Below, one piece after another: positions 1-11,340 of a stretch of DNA of 64,000 nt. Numbering within the stretch: position 1 is the stretch's first letter; the number at the start of each line of letters is the position of its first letter. The DNA lies in the NCBI GenBank assembly GCA_947561395.2, contig OX387192.1:15908221-15972220 (forward strand), written 5' to 3'. The stretch comes from Buxus sempervirens (Eukaryota; Streptophyta; Magnoliopsida; Buxales; Buxaceae). The notes under the pieces are model-generated. The model ran no database searches. It was not told the origin of the DNA and worked only from the letters and a program-made list of their open reading frames with translations. Made by a program: the position numbers and the translations under genes.

Positions 1-54
1 GTCCAGGGTTTGCATTTTTGGTTTTTCTGGGAGCGCAAAAATGAGGTGCTTACA
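1..54 (-). mobile_element. 5' terminus of an LTR-4 family LTR, cut by window edge
   Basis: The first 54 bases are almost identical to 7633-7686, which is the start of a long minus-strand LTR. Read on the minus strand it begins TGTAAGCACCTCATTTTTGC. It ends abruptly at a gypsy pol reading frame, so this is a retroelement inserted into that pol; the rest lies left of the window. The first five bases of the right flank, TTAGC, would be the target duplication. Confidence 0.6.
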
Positions 55-389
55 TTAGCATTGCCGCCACAATTGACCAAAGTTCATGATGTTTTCCACA
101 TATCTATGCTAAGTAGATATGTTCAATATCCTAGCCATGTAATTTCATATGAGCCTTTAGTTGTTCATGTGGACTTCTCATTTGAAGAGAAGCCTATTTA
201 GATTTTAGACTGAAGTGAGAAAGTCCTACGTAACAAGATCATTCCATTGGTGAAAGTATTGTAGCAATATCATACATCGGAAGAGGCTACTTGGGAACAT
301 GAAGAAGAGATGAGGAACAAGTATTCATTCTTATTTGAGGATATGCAAGGTAAATTTCGAGGACGAAATTATTTTGTAGGAGGGTGGAA
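55..389 (+). pseudogene. Ty3/gypsy (chromovirus-like) pol C-terminal fragment
   Basis: This is the end of an integrase/chromodomain region. The peptide LALPPQLTKVHDVFHISML is a typical gypsy integrase C-terminal segment, followed by PSHV and, after in-frame stops, IIPLVKVL, EEATWE and FRGRN. The GKFRGRN ending directly before a purine tract and an LTR is common in plant Tekay/Del-type elements. The frame has at least three stops (after EKPI, ILD and VKVL), so it is dead. A polypurine tract AGGAGGGTGGAA at 378-389 abuts the LTR start. The 5' part of pol is missing because an LTR-4 element was inserted at 54/55. Confidence 0.75.
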
Positions 390-1190
390 TGTAATCCCAC
401 AAATTTTCCCTTTTAAATAATTTAATTAATTTATTGAGGAAAATATTTGATTATGTGATTAATTATAATTTTATTGATATGGGTAGGAGGCAAAGAGGAA
501 GATCAAGCCTAGAGATTGTTAAGGATGTGAAGAAAAGGAATAAACAACCAAGTAAGTATATAATTGAGCTTTTGTTTGAGTTTTAATTGGTGAAGGTGCA
601 TGAGAATGATAGATAGGTAAGGTTTGCGATCATATTTTAATTAAATAGGTAGGAATTACCTAAATGGACATGGCTGGACATCCAAACACTTCTAGTAATT
701 GTTTTAGAAGAATAGAAACTCCTAAATAGGTTAAAAATCAGATTTTATGTATAGAAAGGAATGTTAAAAAAATAGAAGGTTGCTTTCTCTTGTTTTGGAT
801 GTGTGTGACAAGAGGAGAATTGATGGACGTGTGTTGGAGAGTTGGGAAGAAGAAATCATGCCCAGAAATAGAGGACAAGAAGTAGAGTTGCTGATCTTGC
901 TAGTTTAGAGTTGGATCTTGTAAAAAAGGACAGTAGCACCCTTGTTTTCATTTAATCGTTGCATGGTTGTTGTTTATTTGTTTTGAATAATTTAGATACA
1001 TATTAAGACATGATTTCGAAGCAAACCATATTGGTTTATACCAAGATTTCCGTAGGTTTTATAGTTATGTTTTGGTTTCCTCAAAAACTGTTAAAGTGTG
1101 TTTATATGATGGGTTTTGATTTGATTTGATTTATAAACGAAGTTTAATTTTGTTCAAACTGATCTAACATGCCTAGATAATGTTTTTGAA
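390..1190 (+). mobile_element. 3' LTR (partial) of the gypsy fragment
   Basis: It starts TGTAATCCCACAAATTTTCC immediately after the polypurine tract. The start resembles the sense-strand starts of the other chromovirus-type LTRs here (reverse complements of 6089 and 52995, both TGTAAAACCCC then AATTT). The right end is not defined; the sequence is replaced near 1190-1240 by the 3' end of a minus-strand LTR-4 copy. No coding sequence is seen. Confidence 0.5.
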
Positions 1191-1194
1191 TGAT

Positions 1195-2815
1195 TTTGAA
1201 GTGATTTGAAGTGTTGGTTTGGTGTTTGTGCGCGTGTTGGAAACGCGGCATGGGGAAATTTGGAGTCGCCACCGCCTGATGGGGTGTAGGCGGACACCTG
1301 GGTGCCTAACCTTGTTTATTAGGGCTTTTGGTCTGCGGCTTGAGATTCTAAGTAGGGTCTCGGTTCTGGTCCGGGGAAGTCTGTAGACACCCCGGTCCAC
1401 CCCGTCGGATGACGGGTCCCGTGGGTTCCCTGGTTTGAGTTAGCTTTCTATATGGTTCTCATCCGATTCCTAATCCAGCATGCAATTTAGTTAAGTTTTG
1501 GCGGGACCACCTGAGTGGTGTGGGTCCCTTTAATTGATTTTATCTTCTTTATTTTATGTTATCTGAGTCTGATTGGGTGGGCCTCGTTGGAAGGCCTACG
1601 GTGTCCCTGGTGGGCTTGGTTAACCCACGTGTCCCCTGTGAGCCTCGATCTACCTTAGGAGGCCCTTGGGCTTTGGTTAGCTCAATTGACTTTTACTTTT
1701 GGTTTCAAATTGGATTATTTAAGTGTTTTTCATGCAACGGTGGGCCGGATTGGTTTGTGGGCCCCTTAGGTGGGCCCACATAGTAGCCAAGTAATTTTAG
1801 TGGTATTATCTTTTAAGTTTAAAAAAAAGGGTTGGGCACTGGGCTTGGGGCCCATAGTCCTGATTAGGGCTTGTAAGCCCAAGTTATCAAAAGTTAGGGT
1901 TTGCACCCTTCCTTGGTTCGGTTGGTGGGCTTTGGCGGGCCCGGTAGGCCCTTGCCCTTGGTCTCGGCCAAACCACGCATTTCATGCATCAATTCGCTAA
2001 TAAGTTCGGGTGTGCCGCATTAGGTTTGACCCGCCCGGTTTAATCAGTTAATTTTACTTATCTTGATTAAGTTACATGCATACATTTCATGATGTTTATT
2101 GGGCTTGGTGGGCCCCGTTGGAAGGCCCACTAATGTACCAAATTGGACTGATGGCCCATGTCCCAAGTTACTCGGAAACCCTGTTGGTTTATTTGGTTCG
2201 GTTCGGAAATGAAACCCACATCCAGCAATAATCAAATAAAATATATAAAATTGACACTTCATCAGGGAGAGACTGGCTCATTATGCTGGGTCCAAGGGGA
2301 GGGACCTGGGGCCCCTGTGGGCGGAGCGAAGCGGAGCCCACGGGGTGGGGTCTCTCCCCGCACCAAGGAACTAGTTGGATGCGTGGCGAACAACGGGGTT
2401 GGGGGGTGCGGAGGGCGAAGCCCTCGCGGTACGGTGTAGAGGTATTTTCGGGTTTTAAAAAATATAGGCAGTTCGGCCTTAAAGGGGTATGCGCTAACCT
2501 CCGCGCGCTAGGCGCGAGGTCAGCGCGAGGTCAGTGCGAGGTGGGCGGACCGAAAACCCAAAAATAGAAAAAAAAGACCCCGCGCAAAAAGCGCCTCACG
2601 CAAGGTTCGCGCGAGGTTCGCGTGAGCTTTGCGCGAGCTTCGCGCGAACTCGGCGGACACCTGATGCTCTGCTTTTTTTTCTCAGAGACTGGCTTGATTT
2701 CCAGTCTCTGCAACACCTCCCAGGTGCTTTCCAGTCTCTGTAACACCTCCCAGGTGCTACTACCAGACACTTAAACCTGCATTGAAGTTATTCTAACCTA
2801 CTTAAAGACACGACT
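1195..2815 (-). mobile_element. LTR-4 family LTR, 3' half (continues at 6090-7686)
   Basis: The reverse complement of 1220-1440 matches 62800-63060 of the plus-strand LTR-4 copy: the GGTGGCGACTCC motif, the TCCCCG...ACCGAGAC stretch and the ACGGG...GGGTGTCT stretch occur in the same order. The region is rich in GGGCC words. Solo LTR 2816-6089 splits this copy from its 5' half, and the CGACT duplication proves the join. The left limit is approximate. No protein is encoded. Confidence 0.6.
2485..2660. repeat. CpG-rich 11-bp word cluster
   Basis: Two runs of an imperfect 11-bp repeat occur here: GGTCAGCGCGA-type units at about 2505-2545 and AGGTTCGCGCG/AGCTTCGCGCG units at about 2595-2655. The step is close to one helical turn. 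The same words occur in the chromovirus-type LTRs at 12090-12310 and 56770-57040. Confidence 0.6.
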
Positions 2816-5800
2816 TGTAACGCCCCGAATCCGGGTCATTTTTTTTTCTCATTTTGACTCGGATCAAGGCATTAACTTGTGGTACATTACAATCAGTTCA
2901 AATATAAGGAAATAAAGAACTAAGATTTATCAGAGTACTAGGAAGCTTAAATCATTTATTAGAAACTGAGTCATCCGATTACATTAACTAATCAAATGAA
3001 AGGCAACTACAAATTTAACTAACTCTTAATATCCTACAAAATCATCTATTACGATTCCAACCAAATAAATACAGCTATATAAATCACCCTACTCTTTTCA
3101 TATGGAATTTCTAGACTTCAACCCACTATCTGTCTAACCCGTGGCGTCCTCTCCAAGATAACCTGAAAAGTAGAATATGAAGTAGGGGTGAGATACAACT
3201 ATCTCAGTAGGTAACACATGCATGCTAGAAACAGTTTATATACAAAAGTAATCATTCATGCACGATAAAATAATCAGGTAGTCACGGTCGATAATAAGAA
3301 CGATTAATCACCACAGGAAACCAACATCTAATCAGTGTTTGGAATAAAGAGAGTTTATTATGTAACCTTCGTTTCAATTAGAAAGGCAATGTAATATAAA
3401 TCAAACTCTTCCGATTCAAATGTAGATCATGTCATTCATAATTAATAGTAAGTCTCAATCTGATAACAACATTCTCCCATGTAGGATGCAATCACGCAGT
3501 AATCACATCTACCCTACATGAGGTCTCTCCCGCAGGAGTCATCATATCTCACCCGCAGGTGGTAATCACATATATCTCCCTTGTGGGATGCAATCACATC
3601 GTGATTACATCTCCCCCACAAGAGGTCACATCTCTCCCGCAGGAGGTCACATATCTCCCCTGTGGGATGCAATCCAATCAGGATCACATCTCCCCCAACA
3701 GGAGGTCTCATCTCACCCGCAGGTGGTCTCTCCCCTGTGGGATGCAATCCAATCAGGATCACATCTCCCCCAACAGGAGGTCTCATCTCTCCCGCAGGAG
3801 GTCTCTCCCCTGTGGGATGCAATCCAATCAGGATCACATCTCCCCCAACAGGAGGTTTCATCTCACCCGCAGGTGGTCTCTCCCCTGTGGGATGCAATCC
3901 AATCAGGATCACATCTCTCCCAACAGGAGGTCTCATCTCTCCCGCAGGAGGTCTCTCCCCTGTGGGATGCAATCCAATCAGGATCACATCTCCCCGAACA
4001 GGAGGTCTCATCTCACCCGCAGGTGGTCTCTCCCCTGTGGGATGCAATCCAATCAGGATCATATCTCCCCCAACAGGAGGTCTCATCTCACCCGCAGGTG
4101 GTCTCTCCCCTGTGGGATGCAATCCAATCAGGATCACATCTCCCCCAACAGGAGGTCTCATCTCTCCCGCAGGAGGTCTCTCCCCTGTGGGATACAATCC
4201 AATCAGGATCACATCTCCCCCAACAGGAGGTCTCATCTCACCCGCAGGTGGTCTCTCCCCTGTGGGATGCAATCCAATCAGGATCACATCTCCCCCAACA
4301 GGAGGTCTCATCTCTCCCGCAGGAGGTCATCTCACCCGCAGGTGGTCACACATACATATCTCCCTTGTGGGATGCAATCACATCGTGACTACATCTCCCC
4401 CACAAGAGGTCTCTCCCGCAGGAGTTACACTTCTCACCCGCAGGTGGTCATATATCTCATCCGCAGATGGTGCAAATCTGTTATTGCCATCCTGGCATTT
4501 AATCCACAGTTCACTTATATTTTCAGAAGGAAATTACCTATATAGAATCCTTGTAACCATTTCAAGTGAATTTGATCCTCTTTAAACCCCAAATTATACT
4601 AAATCATAAAACAAGATGGTTAAATATCTAATATGAATCTTTTAGTGTAAATGGCCTTCAGGGACACCTTAAGGATAATCTTAGAGAAGTGTTACAAGGG
4701 GTGGAAATCCAAATATCATATTTTATAATGATTTGGGACTAAGAATGTCATAAAGTTCTCAAAATACATTTTGGATTAGTGAAATAGTCTTAGGGTCCCT
4801 AATAAGGTCACCATACCAAAAATCAATCAATTCTGAGACAAATATTTTCGGACCCCAAAAATATTCTAAGGCTAGTTAAAAACGCTGACTTTTGGTATAT
4901 AATTTTTCTAAACAAATCTACAAGGAGTTTCAAGCTCAAATTTTGGTTGTAGACTATTGAAAGGTAAACACATCTCCTAGAATTTTATGGGCTCCTGAAT
5001 CACTCATCTGGGTATTAAACCCAAACCGGGCTTTTTGATAAAAATCGGGATTTAGGCATGAACTGGAAAGTTGACTTTTTATTGGCTGGGAATTAGACCT
5101 TGGAAGTATTTTTATTGGTTCCAAATGGGGGGTAAAACCTTATTTACATGTAAAGACTTAAGTAAATGGAGCAATAAATACACAGGACATTTACTTAAAT
5201 GTCTTTCGTGTAATAAGGGTGCTATGCGAGAGGCTTGGGTTGTCTGGGAAAAGGTTGGAGAAGAAAAGGGGATGAAAAACTGTCGAAATTGCATTTTTTT
5301 GCTAGAGCGCCTAGGATCGCTCAGGATCGCCTAGGCGGTCAAAGATCGGCGGTAGTACAAAATAGGTCGCCCGCGGTCCGTCGTCCCGCGGTCTCCGGCG
5401 TCCTCAATTTTTATAACTAGCGCCGAGGATCGCCGAGCGCAGAGAGGTAGGCGGTCTCCCAAAAACGAACATACAATGTTTAGAAATCTGATTTTTCATG
5501 TCCAGGATGATTCTAACATAATTATATGAATGATATCAAGCTAAATACATGTATATATAACATTAAAACATGCAATACGATCGATCAACCTCCAGAACAC
5601 AAAACAAAACGAAAATCGGTGCTACCTACCTCTTGAACGTGTGCTCTCCTCTTCCTTCTCTAAACAGCAACACTCAGACTCAAAAGCACTCCTCTGGGAT
5701 GAAGAAAACCAGAGCAACATCTTCCTCCTTCTTCTTTGGTCGTTCTCACCGCCGCTCTCCGTCGTGCGGCTAACAAATACGAGCAAGTCTTCCCAACTTA

Positions 5801-6094
5801 TTCGTTTAGGTTATTTTAGCATATATATATATATACCTTCTATCCCACGCAACGCACACACAACAAACTCAATGCACATCGCCCAATAGAAATACTTTAG
5901 CTTTAAAATATTAATCTTACCGCGATAACTCGCGATCAGACGCTCCGATCTGCGCCAAACTCCTGATCTTCACTAATAATGATATTCTCTACAATGATAA
6001 ATTATTTCCATCCATAATAATCCTAAAGAATATTAATTGTTATTAATTGTTATTTTATTTTAATATTTGGGAAAATTCGGGGTTTTACACGACT
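2811..6094 (-). mobile_element. Solo LTR A, chromovirus type, with target duplication CGACT
   Basis: The LTR itself is 2816-6089 (3,274 bp), starting TGTAACGCCCC and ending GGGGTTTTACA on the plus strand, flanked by the 5-bp direct repeat CGACT at 2811-2815 and 6090-6094. The perfect duplication with no internal domain shows a solo LTR formed by LTR-LTR recombination. Sense orientation is minus, judged from pol-LTR junctions of relatives at 390 and 58538. Inside are a hairpin plus CATGCATG block (3188-3224), a 75-bp minisatellite (3500-4460), a CpG-rich cluster (5305-5460) and AT-rich sense-5' sequence (about 5980-6070). Confidence 0.92.
3500..4460. repeat. 75-bp minisatellite inside solo LTR A
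   Basis: Nine exact 75-bp steps are marked by TGTGGGATGCAATCC at 3661, 3736, 3811, 3886, 3961, 4036, 4111, 4186 and 4261, with degenerate units on both sides. Each unit has short inverted repeats: TCCC-CTGT-GGGA, and either CACC-CGCA-GGTG or CTCC-CGCA-GGAG, mostly alternating; CATC-CGCA-GATG occurs near 4459. Long open frames through it on both strands are by-products of a period divisible by three. Confidence 0.95.
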
Positions 6095-7686
6095 CCAGCT
6101 CTCCTTTTAAACAAAGCCAAGCCCGATGATACATAAAAAATAGCTACAGACTACACAGGGGGTAATGGGGATGATGGAGCATGTTAGCAAGCACACAGGC
6201 AGGGGGTTGGGGAGCATTTTGGCATGTCAAGTAAAAATTAAAAAGAGACCATAAAAGACAGAGATTGAATGGGCAAGAAAAAAAAGCAACCTTCACCTAC
6301 GCCTAGACTAGACCGGACCTCCGAGCATGCAGGTAACCGTCAGGGAAAGGAAAGAGAGGGGGGGGGGGGGGGGGGGTTTACAGGGGTACACAAGACTTAC
6401 TTAACCGGGAACACACTCCCTTTTACAACAAATCCAATATTGCCCAAAACCGTAGCCTGGGAGATCCCATGTGGAAGCAAACGTGGTGGATACTATACTT
6501 TCACAAATATCATGCAAGAGAATCAGTTTTCATATATATGATATAGAAGCTAGTGGGGAACAATACCTGAAAGTTCCTAGCTCTTTCGTGCAAGTGTGTG
6601 GCCTCCTCGAAGCAAGCACACCAGCTGTAAACCTCTTCTCCAACAGCTGCAGCAAGTGGCTCCTTCGATCTTTGGTAGAAGGATGAAGAAGTAGGAGAGA
6701 AGAGGAGGTAGGAAGGCAAAGTCGGGTGCTTGGGGAGCTAGGGAGGGAAGTCAGGCCACGGGAGAGGAGATTCCCGAAAACCAAAGGCCAACCAGAGAGA
6801 AAAGAAAACCTTCCTCGAAAAATCCCTCAATCCCAAAATCTTCCAACCTAAAAGCCTCCAACCAAAACTCTCCAACCCTTTGCGCGAAAAGTCGCGCGGC
6901 TTATATAGGCAAGGGAGAAGGGGGTATTCGCTCAGCTTGCGCTAAGCACAAGGTGAGCGCATACTCCCTTGCCACATTCGCACGAGTGGCAAAATGATGA
7001 GAAAACATTTAGTCCCTGGCCATTTTTCAATTTAATCCGATATTCTTAGCTTTTTACAGATTTAGTCCCTGGGATATTTCGTACATTTGGATATTTACTG
7101 ATTTGATCCCCGAGATATTTTCCTGCCCAACTTGCCACGTGTGCAGCTTTTTGCCACGTGCGCAGTTTGCCGGTTTTGCTGCTCGGAAAATTCGTCAACT
7201 CATATTTTCTCCATCCGGATTCCGATCTGGGCAAACTTAGTTGCGTTAGAATCGTATCGGAGCCCTCTATCCCATGACCTAGGGGTAGGCCTCTGGATCG
7301 GATTTTAGCAGAAAGTCAACTTTTGGCTTCGCTCAAGTTTGACCGCCCGCAGAACCTTCATCCGGACTTCGATTCCTGCAAACTCAGTTGCGTTGGAACC
7401 GTGTTGAGATCCAATGGTATAGGGGTAGGCCTCTGGGTCGGATTTTAGCAGAAAGTCAACTTTTGGCTCTGCTCAAGTTTGACCGCCCGCAGAACCCTCA
7501 TTCGGACTCCGATTCCTGCAAACTCAGTTGCGTTGGAACCGTGTCGAGATTCTATATCCAATGGTATAGGGGGGTGGCCAATTTTCATTTGATCAAAAAG
7601 TCAACTTTTCACCCCTTAGGGTTTGACTTTCTGTCCAGGGTTTGCATTTCTGGTTTTTCTGGGAGCGCAAAAATGAGGTGCTTACA
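6090..7686 (-). mobile_element. LTR-4 family LTR, 5' half with promoter
   Basis: On the minus strand it starts TGTAAGCACCTCATTTTTGC at 7686, then has related 45-bp segments (around 7505, 7365 and 7220) with GCAAACTYAGTTGCGTT cores. A TATA box CCTATATAA lies at 6909-6901 in the context TTGCCTATATAAG, much like other LTR promoters here. An 11-bp GC-rich cluster (6925-6965) sits just upstream of the TATA. Downstream the minus strand is GA-rich. A run of about 20 G lies at 6357-6376. The copy continues at 2815 after solo LTR A. Confidence 0.65.
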
Positions 7687-7734
7687 GTGTTATTTGATTT
7701 TAGTATGGAAATTCACAAAGTTCAGAAAACGTAG

Positions 7735-8986
7735 TGTTAGAACCTCATTTTTGCACCTCAAAAAAATAAAATCCCAACTGAAAATTCAAACCCTGAGGGG
7801 TCAAAAAGTTGACTTTTTGATCTGGTACAAATTGGCCATGATACGTCTTACCAATGGATAGAGGATTCCGATACGGTTCTAACGCCACTGAGTTTGCTCA
7901 AATCGGAGTCTGAATGAAGAAGTTATGGACTAGTCAAACTTGAGGGGAGCAGAAATCTGCTTTCTGCTAAACCCCGGGTCAGCTGCCCAAACTTTTCCCA
8001 GTAGAAAGAGCATCTTGACACGATTCCAACGCAACTGAGTTTGTTGGAATCGGAGTCCCAGATAAAGAGTTATAAGCAAAACTAGCTCCGGAGTAGCAAT
8101 TTCGTGCTTCTGCTAAAAACCTGAGTTTGCTACTAAACTCTAGCCCAGTGAGTAGAGGATTTCAATATGATTCCAACGCCACTAAGTTTGCTGAAATCAG
8201 ACACCAAATGAAGGAGTTATAGGTAGTCAAAATTCTAGCAAAACTGCTCAAGTGGCAAAAATTAAAGAAGAGACATTATATAAAAAAATCTAACAATAAA
8301 ATAATATTATATTATAAAAATCTATTAATTAAATAAAAAATAAAAAGGCAAATTGAAAATGCACGTGAATTTAAACAATAACTCTAAAGAATAAAATAAT
8401 AATAAACTTGAAATATCTAATAATTAAAATAAATAAAAAAAGAGAGAAGATGACAACGCATTCTCGCACATGGAGAATACGTTGAAACAATAACTCTAAA
8501 GATAAGGATGAAGAAGAAATTAAATTTTGGTTGCATTGGGCATAAAATTAAAATTTGATCACATAATGTGACCAAAATGTGTTTTTGGTTCACTGTTTTC
8601 ACTATAAATAGGGGGTTCCCCCTCCCCCCATGGGAGGCATTCCGCCGTTGTGCTTTTCCCCCTTCTCCTTCCTCTTTCTCCTACCTCTCTTAATCCCTTT
8701 AAAACCCCCCACTCAGACCATTCGGCCCTTACTCTCTCCACTCTCTCCAGCATTTGGCACTCACTCACTCCCTCCATCTCTCACGGCTGCCCCCCTTTGC
8801 TCCTTCTTCCCCTTTGCTCCGAATCCCTCTCTTCTCTATCTTTTCAAGCCTTAATCATCATCCAACCTTTCTTAAATCCTTCTCCACTCTTCTCCTTTCT
8901 TTCTAAGCACAAAGAGAAGACATGAAAGAACTCTTGAAGTAGAGGAAGTGCTGCCCAACTGATTGTCTTGGTTCCAAGGAGGGTTA
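7735..8986 (+). mobile_element. LTR-4 family LTR, plus copy, 5' part
   Basis: It starts TGTTAGAACCTCATTTTTGC and stands head-to-head with the minus copy ending at 7686, with only 48 bp between. Its U3 has three related segments near 7865, 8020 and 8170 with an AACTGAGTTTG-type core; the one at 8020 is flanked by a perfect 9-bp inverted repeat GATTCCAAC/GTTGGAATC. The TATA box is TATAAATA at 8603-8610, followed by a CT-rich leader. It is cut at 8986 by a chromovirus-type LTR (TGTAACGCCCC). Confidence 0.65.
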
Positions 8987-8998
8987 ATGTAACGCCCC

Positions 8999-10810
8999 TG
9001 TAGACACCCCAAATTGCACTACAAAATGAGAAAATAATTAAAAAATGTAATTGGAGCATAAAACAGGTAAAAAATGCATAAAATCTGGCCAGACATGCTT
9101 TGCCCGTATTTTTATTACGGGCCGGTCGCGCTCGAAGTGTCTATATGGTCAAGCGCACCCGTATTGGAAATACGGGCACCACTTGCCCGTAAAATATTTA
9201 CGGGCGCGATGTTGTTATGCGAATTTTATCTTTTCTCGATTTCTGAGCTTTATCTTTAAGCTAATATCTCTCTAGATGAGCGAATTAGCTCTTTTATTCG
9301 CTCGAGTCATCCTTGTTGGCCATGGATGGGCATTATCTCCATTTTTGATTCTATCCTAAGGATCAAGGTATATCCTTCTAGACCAGCCATACCCCTATGC
9401 TTGCCTATAAATAGAGGTGAGATTCTTAAGCAAAGGGCCACGAAATTTTGAAGACTCAAAAGCTCCAAGAGAGGAGAGGAATCCCGGCTGCTCTGCTTGC
9501 TGAATCTAGGTAAGTCCCTTTTCCCTTTTATTTACTTTTATTTTCTGTCTTCAATTCTAGAAGTAATAGGATCTTCTCCATTGCTGTAGAATAAGGCCAT
9601 CTTTTATCTTGTATTCTTAAACTTGTTTCTAAGTACCTTAAGAGTCTCTCTAGCCGTAAAACATGAAGAGAGAGCTAGGGGAAAGGGGAACAGGTGGATC
9701 CCTAGAATAGGACCCCATAATCTTTTTTTTTCTTTTCTATAGAATAAGGCCTTTGATTGTGTTTGTGTACCCAAACCTATCTCTAAGTACCTCAAGTGTC
9801 TCCCTAGCCATAAAACGTGAAGAGAGAGCTAGGGGAAAAGAGAACAGGTGGATCCGTAGGCTAGGCCTCAATGTGCTCTAATTTGTGAGATATGGCTGTT
9901 TTTGATATCCTGATCATGTTTTAATGATTTTATTTTGAATCTGGATTAATCCTATGAGTTCATGATGATTATAGCATGAAATCCTCGTTTTCTCCTAAAA
10001 TTTGGATTTTTCACACTTTTGCACCTACAGCACTGTTTTCGTGATTTTTGGGATATTAGGCTAAGATCCTGGATCTATCATGATCTATATGATAGATCTG
10101 GATTCAGAATCCTGAAGGTAACTTCTAGGGTTTTATGATGTGGCTTTTGAGTTGTTTTTCACTTTTGAGAGAAGACCCTACGATCTAAGTTCTCCCCTTT
10201 TGATGTTCTTCATCAACATTGGTCTTTTTGGTTTTTATTTTTGATTTAATGTGAAATTTGGGCTATATCTATGTCCTGGACTATTCAGGTTCAATTCTGA
10301 AATATTTTATAAAAATCATATTTTTCTAGATTTCTAGAATTTGACTTGAAGCCAGATTTTTGAAGTTTTCACTTTAGATTGATTTTATTTGATTTTATCT
10401 CAATTTTATTTTAGTCATGAAACCCTAGGAATGGTATGATCATATTTGAAAGTTCTGGATCAATCAGGCTATTCGTATGAAAAAACCATACATTTTTGTC
10501 TTTTTTATGATTTTTCATGATTTTTGTAGCAAGCCCTTTTTCTTTTGAAAAACATGAACAATACCTGGCAACCACCTTGTGTGGATGAATAGGGGTGCCT
10601 AACACCTTCCCCTGTTCATAACCTAATCCCCTTACCCATCTCTGGTTGTTTTTTTTATATAGGGTTATTTTTACCCTAAATTTGTCTTTTTGAGCTTATA
10701 AGATTTTTGGTGTCCATTCACACCTAAAAGGAATGGTGGCGACTCTTTGTTTTTAATGAATCCCGCGTGATGATGAGGAAGTCATTAAATTGATTTTTCC
10801 ATGTCTCACA
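8999..10810 (+). mobile_element. Solo LTR, Ogre/Tat-type family 1
   Basis: It starts TGTAGACACCCCAAATTGCA and ends ATGTCTCACA (1,812 bp), the same ends and length as the LTRs of the complete element at 28176-48245, but clearly diverged in sequence. It has the hairpin array (9102-9205), a TATA box in CCTATAAATAGAGG (near 9404) and the U5 primer-like motif TGGCGACTCT at 10737-10746. It sits 12 bp inside LTR B. The 5-bp flanks (GCCCC and CCGTG) do not match, so the target duplication has decayed or a small deletion occurred. Internal near-repeats occur at 9660 and 9810. Confidence 0.88.
9102..9205. promoter_or_regulatory. 28-bp-period hairpin array in U3
   Basis: Units begin at 9102, 9130 (degenerate), 9157 and 9185. 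Each is 21 nt of the form GCCCGTA-N7-TACGGGC; the last is a full inverted repeat with a 9-bp stem. The array lies about 200 bp upstream of the LTR TATA box. Confidence 0.85.
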
Positions 10811-11340
10811 CCGTGTTCTTCATTAAAGATATAACACGTCTCACAGAGGGTTAGGTAAGGATCCAAATAAATGTGATCGCTAGATAATCACACAATTAAT
10901 ACCATATCAGAGTGCACAATTTAATTCTTATCTAAGAAGTCTAATATAATCTTCAATTAAAATCAAATGATTCCAAACAACTACCTTATTACATTTCCCA
11001 AAAACAAATGTATCAAAGTTTCAATCTATAATAAACCTACTAGTCTATGGATGATAGTAATAATCTTCCTCTCTATATGTGTTAGTCGGATCTACCCTAG
11101 AAGGCGCTTCACCACGAATATCTGAAAACAAAACAATAACAAAGGAATGAGATACGAATATCTCAGCGAGTAACATATGCATGCAAAAATAGTTATCCAC
11201 AGTTATAAACATGCTTTGATAAATAACCAATAAATAAACAACCATAGTACCGATAAAACAACGAAAGGTCAATGTCATGCATATTGCATAAATTGGTTAA
11301 TTTACATGCCAAGGAGACACTCCACACCTCCATGTACACA

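Noticed and set aside
3500-4460. CRISPR-like repeat-spacer array
   Set aside because: Plant nuclear context, contiguous 75-bp units, no unique spacers and no cas genes; it is a minisatellite.
3514-4585. Long open frames on both strands across 3514-4585 (265-328 codons)
   Set aside because: They follow from a 75-bp repeat whose period is divisible by three; all three plus frames and a minus frame stay open, so this is not coding evidence.
1-8986. 1-54 and 1195-7686 as the two LTRs of one element
   Set aside because: Only about 1.1 kb lies between them and it is plus-strand chromovirus-type pol and LTR, not the interior of an LTR-4 element.
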